NCBI RefSeq assembly: GCF_010974945.1
Contig: NZ_JAAIVB010000079.1
Coordinates: 124,001 to 188,000 of the forward strand
Length of the DNA: 64,000 nucleotides
Direction of reading: 5' to 3'
Source: Noviherbaspirillum galbum
GTDB lineage: Bacteria > Pseudomonadota > Gammaproteobacteria > Burkholderiales > Burkholderiaceae_D
Under the pieces are notes generated by a model, which was given only the letters and a program-made list of their open reading frames with translations, searched no databases and was not told the DNA's origin. This document shows, in pieces, positions 38,866 to 48,307 of the stretch. Positions within the stretch are counted from its first letter, which is position 1. Each line of letters starts with the position of its first letter. The position numbers were made by a program, and so were the translations under genes.

Positions 38866-40641
38866 ATGGCAAGGATGACCGCCGCGGAAGCGGCCGTGCA
38901 GGTATTGCACAAGGAAGGCATCACCCAGGCATTCGGCGTTCCCGGCGCCGCCATCAACCCGTTCTATGCCGCGCTGCGCAAGGACGGCGGCATCGGCCAC
39001 ATCCTGGCGCGCCACGTCGAGGGCGCTTCCCACATGGCCGAGGGCTATACCCGCGCGAAGGCGGGCAACATCGGCGTGTGCATCGGTACATCGGGGCCCG
39101 CCGGCACCGACATGATCACCGGCCTGTATTCCGCCCAGGCCGATTCCATCCCCATCCTCTGCATCACCGGCCAGGCGCCGCGCGCACGGCTGCACAAGGA
39201 AGATTTCCAGGCCGTCGACATCGAGTCCATCGCCAGGCCGGTCACCAAGTGGGCGGTCACCGTGCGCGAACCGGCGCTCGTGCCGCGCGTGTTCCAGCAG
39301 GCGTTTCATCTCATGCGTTCCGGCCGGCCCGGCCCCGTGTTGATCGACTTGCCCTTCGACGTCCAGATGGCGGAGATCGAATTCGATGCCGACACCTATG
39401 AGCCGCTGCCCGCCTACAAGCCCGCTGCCAGCCGCGCGCAGGTCGAAAAGGCGCTGGCCATGCTCAACGATGCCGAGCGCCCCCTGATCACCGCCGGCGG
39501 CGGCATCATCAATGCCGATGCTTCAGCGCTGCTGGTGGAGTTCGCCGAAACGGTCGGCGTGCCGGTCATCCCCACGCTCATGGGCTGGGGCGCCATTCCC
39601 GACGATCATCCGCTGATGGCCGGCATGGCAGGCCTGCAAACCAGCCACCGCTACGGCAATGCGACCTTGCTGGCATCCGATTTCGTGCTCGGCATCGGCA
39701 ACCGCTGGGCCAACCGCCACACCGGTTCGGTGGAAGTCTTTACCCAGGGCCGCAAGTTCGTGCACGTGGACATCGAGCCGACGCAGATCGGCCGGGTATT
39801 CGGCCCCGACTACGGCATCGTGTCGGACGCGAAGGCGGCCTTGCAATTGTTCGTCGAGGTGGCTAAGGAATGGAAAGCGGCGGGCAGGCTGAAGGATCGC
39901 CGGGGCTGGGCCGGGCAGTGCCAGGAACGCAAGCGCAGCCTGCTGCGCAAGACCCACTTCGAGAACGTGCCGGTCAAGCCGCAGCGCGTGTACGAGGAAA
40001 TCAACCGCGCCTTCGGCCGCGAGACCTGCTATGTCTCCACCATCGGCCTGTCGCAGATCGCCGCCGCGCAATTCCTGCATGTCTACAAGCCGCGCCACTG
40101 GATCAATTGCGGACAGGCCGGTCCGCTCGGCTGGACCGCGCCGGCGGCGCTCGGCGTGGTGGCCGCCGACCCGGCGCGGCAGGTGGTTGCCATCTCCGGC
40201 GACTACGATTTCCAGTTCATGATCGAAGAACTGGCAGTGGGCGCGCAGTTCAAGCTGCCTTACCTGCACATCGTGGTGAACAATTCCTACCTCGGCCTGA
40301 TCCGCCAGTCCCAGCGCGGCTTTGACATGGATTACTGCGTGCAGCTTGCCTTCGACAACGTCAATGCACCCGAGCTCGACGGCTATGGCGTGGACCACGT
40401 CGCCGTCGTGGAAGGGCTGGGCTGCAAGGCGATCAGGGTGACGCGTCCCGAAGACATCCAGGACGCCTTCGGCCAGGCCCGGGCCTGGATGCGCCAGTAC
40501 CGGGTGCCGGTGGTGGTGGAAATCATCCTCGAGCGGGTGACCAACATCGCCATGGGCACCGAGATCGACAAGATCAATGAATTCGAAGACCTCGCGCAAT
40601 GCGCCGCCGATGCGCCGACGGCGATCGCCCTGCTGGATTAA
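38866..40641 (+). CDS. gcl: Glyoxylate carboligase (tartronate-semialdehyde synthase)
   Basis: A 591-residue thiamine-diphosphate enzyme that condenses two glyoxylates to tartronate semialdehyde and CO2. It starts [19 protein letters not shown] after AAGGAGG. As in Gcl, the usual catalytic Glu of ThDP enzymes is replaced in [14 protein letters not shown]. The C-terminal ThDP motif starts at [15 protein letters not shown], and [15 protein letters not shown] is typical. It is the first gene of gcl-hyi-glxR and is the exit route for glyoxylate from allantoin. Confidence 0.96.
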   Translation: MARMTAAEAAVQVLHKEGITQAFGVPGAAINPFYAALRKDGGIGHILARHVEGASHMAEGYTRAKAGNIGVCIGTSGPAGTDMITGLYSAQADSIPILCITGQAPRARLHKEDFQAVDIESIARPVTKWAVTVREPALVPRVFQQAFHLMRSGRPGPVLIDLPFDVQMAEIEFDADTYEPLPAYKPAASRAQVEKALAMLNDAERPLITAGGGIINADASALLVEFAETVGVPVIPTLMGWGAIPDDHPLMAGMAGLQTSHRYGNATLLASDFVLGIGNRWANRHTGSVEVFTQGRKFVHVDIEPTQIGRVFGPDYGIVSDAKAALQLFVEVAKEWKAAGRLKDRRGWAGQCQERKRSLLRKTHFENVPVKPQRVYEEINRAFGRETCYVSTIGLSQIAAAQFLHVYKPRHWINCGQAGPLGWTAPAALGVVAADPARQVVAISGDYDFQFMIEELAVGAQFKLPYLHIVVNNSYLGLIRQSQRGFDMDYCVQLAFDNVNAPELDGYGVDHVAVVEGLGCKAIRVTRPEDIQDAFGQARAWMRQYRVPVVVEIILERVTNIAMGTEIDKINEFEDLAQCAADAPTAIALLD

Positions 40642-40666
40642 CCCCCTGGACAACCTGGAGACCGAC

Positions 40667-41452
40667 ATGTCCAGACTGGCAGCCAACCTGACCATGCTGT
40701 TCAACGAACACGCCTTTCTCGACCGCTTCGAGGCCGCCGCGCGCGCCGGCTTCCGCGGCGTCGAGTTCCTCTTCCCCTATGCCTTTCCCGCCCAGCGCAT
40801 CGCCGACCGGCTCGCCGCCTGCCAGCTCGAGCTCGTGCTGCACAACCTGCCGGCCGGGAAATGGGAAGAGGGCGAGCGCGGCATCGCCTGCCATCCGGAC
40901 CGCGTGGGCGAATTCCGCGACGGCGTGGGGGAAGCCATCCGCTACGCCAGGGCATTGGGGACCCGGCAAATCAACTGCCTGGCGGGCATCACGCCGCCGG
41001 GCACGGACCCGGACGCCGTGCGCCGCACGCTGGTGGACAACCTGCGCTTCGCGGCCGACAAGCTCGGCGAACAAGGCATCCGCCTGCTGGTCGAGCCGGT
41101 CAACGACTTCGACATTCCCGGCTTCTACCTGACCCGCACCCGTCAGGCGATCGACCTGATCCGGGACACCGGCTCCGCCAACATCTACCTGCAATACGAC
41201 ATCTATCACATGCAGCGCATGGAGGGCGAGCTGGCGGGAACGATACGCGAGAACCTGGACATCATCCGCCACATCCAGCTGGCCGACAATCCGGGCCGCT
41301 TCGAGCCCGGCACCGGCGAGATCAACTACCGCGCCTTGTTCGTGCTGCTCGACGAGCTGAACTACGACGGCTGGATCGGCTGCGAATACAAGCCCCGGGC
41401 TGGCACGCTGGAAGGCCTGGGATGGCGGCAGGCCCACGGGCTTGCCGCATGA
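40667..41452 (+). CDS. hyi: Hydroxypyruvate isomerase
   Basis: A 261-residue TIM-barrel isomerase (AP endonuclease family 2) interconverting hydroxypyruvate and tartronate semialdehyde. Seen are the N-terminal SRLAANLTMLFNEHAFLDRF, the catalytic-glutamate strands LLVEPVNDFDIPGFYL and WIGCEYKPRAGTLEGLGW. It is 25 bases after gcl. ATG 40667 is used rather than an upstream in-frame ATG inside gcl. Confidence 0.94.
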   Translation: MSRLAANLTMLFNEHAFLDRFEAAARAGFRGVEFLFPYAFPAQRIADRLAACQLELVLHNLPAGKWEEGERGIACHPDRVGEFRDGVGEAIRYARALGTRQINCLAGITPPGTDPDAVRRTLVDNLRFAADKLGEQGIRLLVEPVNDFDIPGFYLTRTRQAIDLIRDTGSANIYLQYDIYHMQRMEGELAGTIRENLDIIRHIQLADNPGRFEPGTGEINYRALFVLLDELNYDGWIGCEYKPRAGTLEGLGWRQAHGLAA

Positions 41453-41496
41453 GTGCGGGCGGCTTCGGACAACACCACGAATCACGGAGAATCGAC

Positions 41497-42384
41497 ATGG
41501 CAAAGGTAGGATTTATCGGACTGGGCATCATGGGCGCGCCGATGGCGGGCCACCTGCAGCGAGGCGGGCACAAGCTCTACCTGCATGACAGGAAGAATCC
41601 GCCCTACGCGCTGGTGGAAGGCGGCGCCACCGTCTGCACCTCGGCGGCGGAAGTGGGCAAGCGCGCCGACATCATCATCACCATGGTGCCGGACACGCCG
41701 CACGTGGAAGACGTGCTGTTCGCGCCGGACGGCGTGGCGGGCGGCCTGTCGCCGGGGAAGATCGTGGTCGACATGAGCTCGATCTCGCCGATCGCCACCA
41801 AGGACTTCGCGCGCCGCATCAATGCGCTGGGTTGCCAATACCTCGATGCGCCGGTGTCCGGCGGCGAGGTCGGCGCGAAGGCGGCATCCCTTACCATCAT
41901 GGCCGGCGGCCCCGAGAGCGCCTTCCATGACGTCAGGCCGCTGTTCGAGCTCATGGGCAGGAACATCACCCTGGTCGGCGGCAACGGCGATGGCCAGACC
42001 ACCAAGGTCGCCAACCAGATCATCGTTGCCCTGAACATCCAGGCAGTCGCGGAAGCCTTGCTGTTTGCGTCGAAGGCCGGGGCCGACCCTGCTAGAGTGC
42101 GCCAGGCATTGATGGGGGGCTTTGCCGCGTCGCGCGTCCTCGAGGTGCATGGCGAGCGCATGGTCGGGCGCAGCTTCGAACCGGGGTTCCGCATCGCGCT
42201 GCACCAGAAGGACCTGAACCTGGCGCTGCAGGGGGCGAAGGCGCTCGGGATCTCCTTGCCCAACACCGCCACGGCGCAGGAACTCATGAATGCCTGCGCC
42301 GCGCACGGCATGGGCGGGCTGGACCATTCAGCCTTGTGCCGCGCCATCGAGATCCTGTCCAACCATGCGATCGCCGGGGACTGA
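41497..42384 (+). CDS. glxR: 2-hydroxy-3-oxopropionate reductase
   Basis: A 295-residue beta-hydroxyacid dehydrogenase that reduces tartronate semialdehyde to D-glycerate. The NAD(P) loop GFIGLGIMGAPMAGHL is at the N-terminus. The substrate motif DAPVSGGEVGAKAASLTIM and the lysine strand GQTTKVANQIIVALN are present. It is the third gene of the glyoxylate operon, 44 bases after hyi. It converges on the fimV-like gene. Confidence 0.95.
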   Translation: MAKVGFIGLGIMGAPMAGHLQRGGHKLYLHDRKNPPYALVEGGATVCTSAAEVGKRADIIITMVPDTPHVEDVLFAPDGVAGGLSPGKIVVDMSSISPIATKDFARRINALGCQYLDAPVSGGEVGAKAASLTIMAGGPESAFHDVRPLFELMGRNITLVGGNGDGQTTKVANQIIVALNIQAVAEALLFASKAGADPARVRQALMGGFAASRVLEVHGERMVGRSFEPGFRIALHQKDLNLALQGAKALGISLPNTATAQELMNACAAHGMGGLDHSALCRAIEILSNHAIAGD

Positions 42385-42408
42385 CCGGCTCATCGGCTCA
42401 TTGGTTCA

Positions 42409-44439
42409 TTACTGGTTTTTCTTGTCGTTGGCCAGGGCCAGTTCGGCAAGGAAGTCGTCCAGGTTCAGGGTGGCGATGCCATCGTCGGCGGCATGGCCGG
42501 ATCCGGTAGTCGACGCAACCCCGGCTTCTGCCGCGGCAGGCGCGTCTTCCGAAGGCGCGGCGATGACGGGAAGCTCGGGCAGGCCGAGGTCGAAGTCGAT
42601 CGGACCGATGCCCGGCGCGGGCGCTGATGCAGCGGCGGCGGGAACATGCGGCACTTCGCTCACCTCCAGCGAAGGCAGTTCCAGGTCGAAATCGATAGGG
42701 CCGATGCCTGGCGCGGGCCTTTCCTCCGCGACGGCTTGCCGTGCCGGGATGTCGGCTGCGGCCGGTGCTTCCGTAGCGCCGTTTTGCAGCGTCGCGGCGA
42801 AATCGAGGTCCATGGCTGGCGCAGGGTCTGCCGGTGCGGCATCGTCCTGCGCCGACGTGAATTCGAGAACGTGGTCGTCGATGATTTCCGTCTCGCCGGC
42901 TCCCGCCGCGTACAGCGGGTTGCCGGGATCCAGCGCCAGTCCCATTGCCGCCGCCTGCCGCCATTCCTCGCCTTCGCCGTGCGTCCTGGCATGCAGTTCC
43001 GTGGCCTGGGCTTGGAAGCTGTCGCGTTCCTCGCGGGAAGCGTAGATCGACAGCAGCTTGAGATGAATGGCCGGATTTTCCGGCCGCACGCGCAAGGCGT
43101 CCTTGAGGATGTCCTCTGCCTGCTTGTCGCGGCCGTAGGCGATGTAGATGTCGGCTTCGGCCACGGGATCGTCGGCGCTGATCTGCATGGACGTGGTGGT
43201 CGCGAATGCGGGCACGAACATGCTGTTGCCGGCATCCGTCAGGGTGGGCAGGCCATCGGTCGCGAGTTCGGCGCTGGCGGTGGCCGGCTCCGTCCGGCGC
43301 GCGCCGGCCCGGCGGCGGCGCAAGATCCACGCCGCCAGGCCGCCCAGGCCCAGTACGCCGAGGCCGGCGATCGAAGGCAGGAGGATGTCGCCGGGCAGGC
43401 TGGATGAGAAGGCAGGGGCAGGGCCAGGAGCGGGATGGGGCTGGGCGAGGGTGGTGGTCACCTTGAGTGGCGCGCCGGTGGGCTTCTCCGGCGCGGCGGA
43501 AGAAGCCGCTGATGACGTCATCGAAGGCGCCACCGAAGGCGCTACCGAAGATGTCATCGAAGCCGCCGCGCCTGCGACGCTCCGCGTGCCGTCGGCATCG
43601 GTCTGCTTCAGCAGTTCGTTCCGCTTCTGCATTTCCGTCAGCAGGCTGTTGGTCGCGGTCAGCAGCTTCTGCAAGGTCTCGACCTTCTGCTCCAGCGCCT
43701 TGACGCGGTCGTTGGCTTCGCTCACGGCCTTTTCCATCGCCGCGTTGTCGTCGGCGGCGAACACCGGACTCGTGCCCGGCGCCACGCTCAGGTCGGTGAG
43801 GCTCAGGCGCGGCTTGCCGGCCTGTGCCGCCGCGGCCGGTTTCTTCGCTGCCGGCGACACTGCGGTCGCCTTGCGGCTCGGCGGCTGCTCGCCGCCGAGC
43901 CGCTTTTCCGCGGCGCCAAGGCCGGCGGGAACGGCCGGCGTGTAGGACGCCGTGCCGGCATTCGGAACGCTGGAGGACGACCCGGCCTGGACGCCATCGG
44001 CCGGCGGATCGAGCAGGAACACGTATTCCCGCATCAGCCGGCCGTCGGCGCTGCGCAATTCGAGCAGCATGTCGACGAAGGGTTCGTTGACCGGTTGCGC
44101 CGACGTGACGCGGATGACCCGGCGATCGCCACGCGCGACGATGGCGAAGCGCAGCGAGGGCAGCAGCGGATGGAAGTCGATTCCCGCTTGCCGGAAGGCG
44201 TCCGGGCCGGCGATGCGGGCCAGCAGCGCGCCCTCGTCCTGGGCGCCGGTGCTGAGCAGTTCGATCTCGGCCTGCAAGGGCTGGCCCAGCGCCGACGAAA
44301 CGGTCATGTTGCCCAGCCCGACGGCGCGCGCGTCGCACAGCAGCAGGAGGGAAGCGACGGCGACGCCGATCTTGTGGAGGCGGAAGGGACGGACCCGGGA
44401 ACGAATTGGAAAAGGCATGACTGGATGTTTCTTTTGCAT
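42409..44439 (-). CDS. fimV: FimV/HubP-like polar membrane protein
   Basis: A 676-residue protein with an N-terminal signal/anchor (about 20-38) and the FimV N-terminal domain (GLGNMTVSSALGQPLQAEIEL ... LLELRSADGRLMREYVFLLD, quoted in two parts). A Pro/Ala-rich stretch is followed by a coiled coil (KALEQKVETLQKLLTATNSL). One membrane helix (about 372-390) is followed by RRRR, then an acidic cytoplasmic region with a TPR-like unit (ADIYIAYGRDKQAEDILKDA). The motif PGIGPIDFDL occurs twice near the C-terminus. FimV proteins organise the cell pole and type IV pili. A clear LysM was not seen. ATG 44439 is preferred to ATG 44418. Confidence 0.8.
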   Translation of the reverse strand: MQKKHPVMPFPIRSRVRPFRLHKIGVAVASLLLLCDARAVGLGNMTVSSALGQPLQAEIELLSTGAQDEGALLARIAGPDAFRQAGIDFHPLLPSLRFAIVARGDRRVIRVTSAQPVNEPFVDMLLELRSADGRLMREYVFLLDPPADGVQAGSSSSVPNAGTASYTPAVPAGLGAAEKRLGGEQPPSRKATAVSPAAKKPAAAAQAGKPRLSLTDLSVAPGTSPVFAADDNAAMEKAVSEANDRVKALEQKVETLQKLLTATNSLLTEMQKRNELLKQTDADGTRSVAGAAASMTSSVAPSVAPSMTSSAASSAAPEKPTGAPLKVTTTLAQPHPAPGPAPAFSSSLPGDILLPSIAGLGVLGLGGLAAWILRRRRAGARRTEPATASAELATDGLPTLTDAGNSMFVPAFATTTSMQISADDPVAEADIYIAYGRDKQAEDILKDALRVRPENPAIHLKLLSIYASREERDSFQAQATELHARTHGEGEEWRQAAAMGLALDPGNPLYAAGAGETEIIDDHVLEFTSAQDDAAPADPAPAMDLDFAATLQNGATEAPAAADIPARQAVAEERPAPGIGPIDFDLELPSLEVSEVPHVPAAAASAPAPGIGPIDFDLGLPELPVIAAPSEDAPAAAEAGVASTTGSGHAADDGIATLNLDDFLAELALANDKKNQ

Positions 44440-44711
44440 CCGTCGCCCGCCGCGAGGAGAGTGCCTCGCAGGCGCGGAACGGACGTCAGAGGGAATGTTG
44501 GGTCGGGAAAGCCGAGGAATAGGGACTATGCTACGAAGCAACAGCGGTGCCGTCAAATTCTCTTGCCGGACTGCGCCGGAAAAAGCCTGGAAAACGGCGT
44601 TTTGTGCTTGCGGCGCGACTTTTGTTCAAGCCGCGGGAAAGAAACGGACAGGGGGCTGACATGCGGAGGAGCTTGCAGGAAGGGCAAGTTCCTCCGTACG
44701 TCGCACCATCG

Positions 44712-46481
44712 TCAGGGCGCGAACCCGCGCAGGAAATCGAGGAAGATGCGGGCCGCGACGTCGGCGTCGTCCGCCGTCATGGTTTCCAGGGGATTGTGGC
44801 TGATGCCGCCGTTGCCGCAGCGGGTGAACAGCATCGCCACGTCCGTGATCGCCGCCATCGACATGGCATCGTGGCCCGCGCCCGAGGTCAGCTCGAATGG
44901 CGGCACGCCCGCGCGCGCCGTGGCGCCGGCAAGCTGGCGCATCAGCCGGGGCGAGCATGGAACCGCCGGCGCCGACAGCAGCAGCTCGATGCGCGATTCG
45001 ATGTTGCGCCGCGCGCAGATGGCGTCGATCTCGCGCAGGATGTCGTCGGCCGCCGCGTCCCGGGCGGCATCGTCCGCCGCGCGGACGTCGAGCGACAGCC
45101 TGCAGCTGCCCGGAATCACGTTGACCGAACCCTGCGGCACCTGCAACTGTCCCACCGTGCCGACCAGCGAGCCGCCCGCGTTGCAGCGCCTTTCCACGAA
45201 CAGCACGATTTCCGCGGCGGCGGCTGCCGCATCCTTGCGCATCGACATGGGCGTGGTGCCCGCGTGGCTGGCCACGCCCTCCAGTTCGATGAGATAGCGC
45301 CGGCTGCCGGCGATGGAGGTGACCACGCCGACCGGCAGGTTGCGCTCCAGCAGGACCGGGCCCTGTTCAATGTGGATCTCGACGAAACCGAGCAGGTCGC
45401 CGGGATCGCGCGCGATGGCGGCGATGGCATCGACGTCATGGCCGGCGTCGAGCAGCGCGGCGCGCATGGTGATGCCTTCCGCGTCCGTCTTGTCGAGCAA
45501 GTCCATGTCGAAGCGCCCGGAGACGGCATTGCTGCCCAGGAAGGTGCTCTTGTAGCGCACGCCTTCCTCTTCCGAAAACCCGACGATCTCGAGGTGGTAG
45601 GGCAGGCGTTCGCCGCGCGCATGCAGGTGGCGCACGATGGCGATCGGCAGCAGGATGCCTGCGCGTCCATCGTACCTGCCGCCGTTGTGCACCGTGTCGT
45701 AGTGCGAGCCGGTCATCAGGGTCTTCGCCTGCGGATCGGGGGACAGGTAGCGGCCGACCACGTTGCCGACGGCGTCGATGCCGACTTCCATGCCGGATTC
45801 GCGCATCCAGGTCGCGAGCTGCACCGCCGTCTTGCGGTGGGCCATCGTCATGTAGGCGCAGGTCAGCCCGTCGCCGTCGTCGCTCCACTGGCCGATCTCT
45901 TCCGCCCATTCCATCACCGCCAGGCCCAGCGCCGGCACGTGGCCCAGCAGGTCGTTCAGCCGCAGCTCGGCGATGCGATGGACCTGCCGCAGGTTCTCGG
46001 CAAGCTCGTCATCGGGCCGGTTCTTCAGCCGGCGGCCGAAGGCGGCAATGATCTCCTGCCGGGCGAGGCCCTTGCCCGTCGGACCCTTGACGGCGAGGAT
46101 GAAGGGAAATCCGAACCTGGCGTTGTACTGGGCGTTCAGGCGTTGCAGCGTCGCGAATTCTTCCGGCGTGCATTGGTGAAGTCCCGCCTGCGCCTGTTCG
46201 CCGGTGGATTCGCGGGTCAGCTTGCCGGCAATGGCTGCCTTGCCGGCAAGTTCCGGATGGGCGCGGACGAGCGCCAGCTGCTCTTCGCGCGTGGCGGCGC
46301 TTACCGCTTGCTGAAGCGCGAGCTTGAGCGTCTCCAGGGAAAGGAAAGGCCTGCAGGCGGCGGCGCGCTCAGGTATCCATGGCGAGTGCTCGTAGATGCC
46401 GCCGAGCAGGCGGGCGAATTGAAGTTCCGGGCAGGCGTTGAGTTGCTCCAGGGTGAGCGTGCTGGCTTGGATGTCGTTCAT
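44712..46481 (-). CDS. Fused OHCU decarboxylase / allantoate amidohydrolase
   Basis: A 589-residue fusion of two purine-degradation enzymes. Residues about 1-178 are 2-oxo-4-hydroxy-4-carboxy-5-ureidoimidazoline decarboxylase (UraD), with HPELAGKAAIAG and NARFGFPFILAVKG. Residues about 185-589 are an M20-family amidohydrolase of the AllC/HyuC type. Its metal ligands lie in TGSHYDTVHNGGRYDG, GFSEEEGVRYKSTFLGSN, EIHIEQGPVLL and SGAGHDAMSM. The fusion makes allantoin (with other enzymes) and then hydrolyses allantoate. The start is ATG 46481 (MNDIQASTL). Uricase and allantoinase genes are not adjacent. A LysR gene lies upstream on the same strand. Confidence 0.92.
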   Translation of the reverse strand: MNDIQASTLTLEQLNACPELQFARLLGGIYEHSPWIPERAAACRPFLSLETLKLALQQAVSAATREEQLALVRAHPELAGKAAIAGKLTRESTGEQAQAGLHQCTPEEFATLQRLNAQYNARFGFPFILAVKGPTGKGLARQEIIAAFGRRLKNRPDDELAENLRQVHRIAELRLNDLLGHVPALGLAVMEWAEEIGQWSDDGDGLTCAYMTMAHRKTAVQLATWMRESGMEVGIDAVGNVVGRYLSPDPQAKTLMTGSHYDTVHNGGRYDGRAGILLPIAIVRHLHARGERLPYHLEIVGFSEEEGVRYKSTFLGSNAVSGRFDMDLLDKTDAEGITMRAALLDAGHDVDAIAAIARDPGDLLGFVEIHIEQGPVLLERNLPVGVVTSIAGSRRYLIELEGVASHAGTTPMSMRKDAAAAAAEIVLFVERRCNAGGSLVGTVGQLQVPQGSVNVIPGSCRLSLDVRAADDAARDAAADDILREIDAICARRNIESRIELLLSAPAVPCSPRLMRQLAGATARAGVPPFELTSGAGHDAMSMAAITDVAMLFTRCGNGGISHNPLETMTADDADVAARIFLDFLRGFAP

Positions 46482-46547
46482 GGCGCGGCTTCTCGTGGTT
46501 GTCCAGCATGGTAAGGTCAGGCAGGCGGGGTGATATAAGCCGGTGCG

Positions 46548-46578
46548 AATATGCCGCCTGCATTCCCGCATATATCGC
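46548..46578. promoter_or_regulatory. Candidate operator upstream of uraD-allC
   Basis: GAATATGCCGCC (46548-46559) followed by GCATATATCGC (46569-46579) forms an imperfect inverted repeat (GCGAATATGC with GCATATATCGC). The 10-mer ATATGCCGCC is identical to the left arm and centre of the palindrome at 57263-57280 before xdhA. It lies 67-97 bases before the uraD-allC start. Confidence 0.45.
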
Positions 46579-46610
46579 TCCCCCCGGGGCACGCCCGGGC
46601 GGGCGGCCCA

Positions 46611-47549
46611 TCATCGCACCACGAGCGATTTCGCGGTGGCCGCGATCAGTTCGCGCAGCCACTTGTGCTCCGGGGCATGATGCACGCGCTCGTGCCACAG
46701 CTGGTAGAACCGCATCGCCGGGAAGGGCAGGGGCACGCGGAACACCTTCAGCGGCAGGTTCTTTTCATAGAACTTCATGAATTGCCGGCCGGTGGTGAGG
46801 ACCAGGTCGGTGCGCGTCAGCATGTAGGGAATGAGGCCGAAATAGGCCGATTCCGCCACGACATTGCGATGCAAGTTCTGGCGCGCCAGGAAGGATTCGA
46901 TCACGCCGTAGTAGCCCGCCATCATCTGCGAGGGCGCGACGTGGGGCAGGGAAAGATAGTCTTCCACCGTCATGTCGTCGGGCCCGGTGCGCAAGGCATA
47001 GGCGCAGTCGGCGCGCATGATGCAGGCGATCTCGTCCTCGAACAGCTTCGACATGTGGAGGTGAGCGGGCGGCTCTTCCCAGTTGGCAATCACCAGGTCG
47101 AGGTCGCCATCGGACAGCAGCCTGAGGTAGTCGATCTCGGGCCCGAGGCCATGGATCACCACGCGGCTCTTCGGCGATTCGCGCCGCACGCCGGCGACGA
47201 TGTTCGGCAGGAACTGGCTGTCGAGATAATCCGGCGCGGCGATGTGGAAGGTCCGCGCCTCTTGCTGCGGCGCGAAGGCGCTCTTCTGCGCGAACAGGCG
47301 CTCCGTCTCTTCGAGCACGCGCTTGGCGGGCTTGAGCAGGCTTTCGCCATGCTGGGTCGGCACCATGCCGCGCGCGCCGCGCACCAGCAGCGGATCGCCC
47401 GTCAGTTCGCGCAGCTTGCGCAGCGAGGCCGAGATGGAAGGTTGCGGCTGGTTGAGTTTGAGCGCAACGCGCGACACGTTCTTTTCCGACAGCAGCAGGT
47501 AAAGGATGCGGATGAGATGGATGTCGAGGTGATCGGGCAAGCCAGCCAT
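46611..47549 (-). CDS. LysR-family transcriptional regulator
   Basis: A 312-residue LysR-type regulator. The N-terminal winged helix (LDIHLIRILYLLLSEKNVSR, then VALKLNQPQPSISASLRKLR) resembles the NahR/DntR-like clade, and an effector-binding domain follows (about 95-305). ATG 47549 is chosen, with AGAGGTC upstream; a 21-codon extension has no support. It lies upstream of and co-oriented with uraD-allC (129-base gap). It is a plausible regulator of purine degradation genes, but this is inferred from position only. Confidence 0.85.
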   Translation of the reverse strand: MAGLPDHLDIHLIRILYLLLSEKNVSRVALKLNQPQPSISASLRKLRELTGDPLLVRGARGMVPTQHGESLLKPAKRVLEETERLFAQKSAFAPQQEARTFHIAAPDYLDSQFLPNIVAGVRRESPKSRVVIHGLGPEIDYLRLLSDGDLDLVIANWEEPPAHLHMSKLFEDEIACIMRADCAYALRTGPDDMTVEDYLSLPHVAPSQMMAGYYGVIESFLARQNLHRNVVAESAYFGLIPYMLTRTDLVLTTGRQFMKFYEKNLPLKVFRVPLPFPAMRFYQLWHERVHHAPEHKWLRELIAATAKSLVVR

Positions 47550-47586
47550 GGCGACCTCTATAAGGGATGGATGATGACGCTCATAT

Positions 47587-47608
47587 CCACCGTTCAATAT
47601 TCCGGTGG
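47587..47608. promoter_or_regulatory. Inverted repeat near the LysR start
   Basis: CCACCG-N10-CGGTGG with an AT-rich centre (TTCAATATTC) lies 38-59 bases before the LysR ATG, a typical place for LysR autoregulation. Confidence 0.45.
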
Positions 47609-47836
47609 TCAAAAAAGTCTATCGCGTAACGGCCTTGCCTTACAACGGATCCGCGCAAATTTTCCGCGGGTTATTTCCCTTCCGGGCGGTCCGGAGAGAT
47701 GCCCGTCCGCGCCCGGCAAAAACGCGGGCAGCGGCAGAACGAAGCGGTGAAATGCGCATCCAACAGGCAGGTTTCCCGCACAGCGCCCTGTCTGGCGTCT
47801 GTTCCTGGGTGACCAGCCTCCTGAGGTAAGTGATTT

Positions 47837-47864
47837 GGGCGGGAAAGTTTCCCGCCCTTTTTTT
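47837..47864 (+). terminator. Strong plus-strand terminator without an obvious gene
   Basis: GGGCGGG (47837-47843), loop AAAGTTT, CCCGCCC (47851-47857), then seven T. The stem can extend by three A-T pairs into the loop. A 74-codon GTG-started frame (47605-47829) ends 7 bases before it but encodes nothing recognisable. Confidence 0.85.
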
Positions 47865-47895
47865 GCGCGCAATTAACTTGCGTCCAAGTTGTTCG

Positions 47896-48189
47896 ATGAC
47901 TGAACCGCGTTGCGGCGATGCAGTCTTTCGATGCGATGGCTCGAATTTCTCGAGGCCTTTCACCGGGAGACCGCGTGGGCATCTTCATGTCGGGAGCAAG
48001 GCGCGCGAACCTTGCAGGACATCCACGCGCGCATTTCCTGCCGATTCCCATGCCCTTCATGCGGACCGCCGCGACCATGACCTGCCCGCGAAGTACTCGA
48101 CTTTCCTGCGTTTCTGCATCTCGCTCGGCATTCTAGCCTTCCTTGCCTTCGTTGCCATCTTCTGGCTGATGGCGACCAGGCCAGCCTGA
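47896..48189 (+). CDS. Doubtful small protein with C-terminal membrane helix
   Basis: A 97-codon frame. Most is Arg/Pro/His-rich and looks non-coding, but the last 35 codons encode a clean helix (STFLRFCISLGILAFLAFVA, then IFWLMATRPA). If real, the true start may be a non-ATG codon near 48060. No family recognised. Confidence 0.25.
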   Translation: MTEPRCGDAVFRCDGSNFSRPFTGRPRGHLHVGSKAREPCRTSTRAFPADSHALHADRRDHDLPAKYSTFLRFCISLGILAFLAFVAIFWLMATRPA

Positions 48190-48307
48190 AAACAACGTCG
48201 GCGTCGCGCCTCCCGTCCGGCGTCGCGCCAGCGCGGGAATTTCCCACTACAATCATTGTTGCCGCGCCGACATAGGCGATTACATTCATTCAATACCCCG
48301 CGCAACG

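Larger units (their letters stand above)
47550..48307. other. Long gap with palindrome, orphan terminator, doubtful ORF
   Basis: 758 bases between the LysR start and the nitrobindin-like gene. They hold an inverted repeat at 47587-47608, a strong plus-strand terminator at 47837-47864 with no confident gene before it, and a weak open frame ending at 48189 with one membrane helix. The stretch 47605-47836 could be a small RNA or a short leader transcript. Confidence 0.5.

Noticed and set aside
47681-47720. GGAGAGA-containing stretch as a glycine riboswitch
   Set aside because: The companion conserved blocks of that riboswitch (GAAGGnGCAA and the ACTCTCAGGC segment) are not present.
47605-47829. 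A 74-codon GTG-started frame ending before the orphan terminator
   Set aside because: There is no ribosome site or family; the Arg-rich product looks random. Kept only as part of the small-RNA observation.
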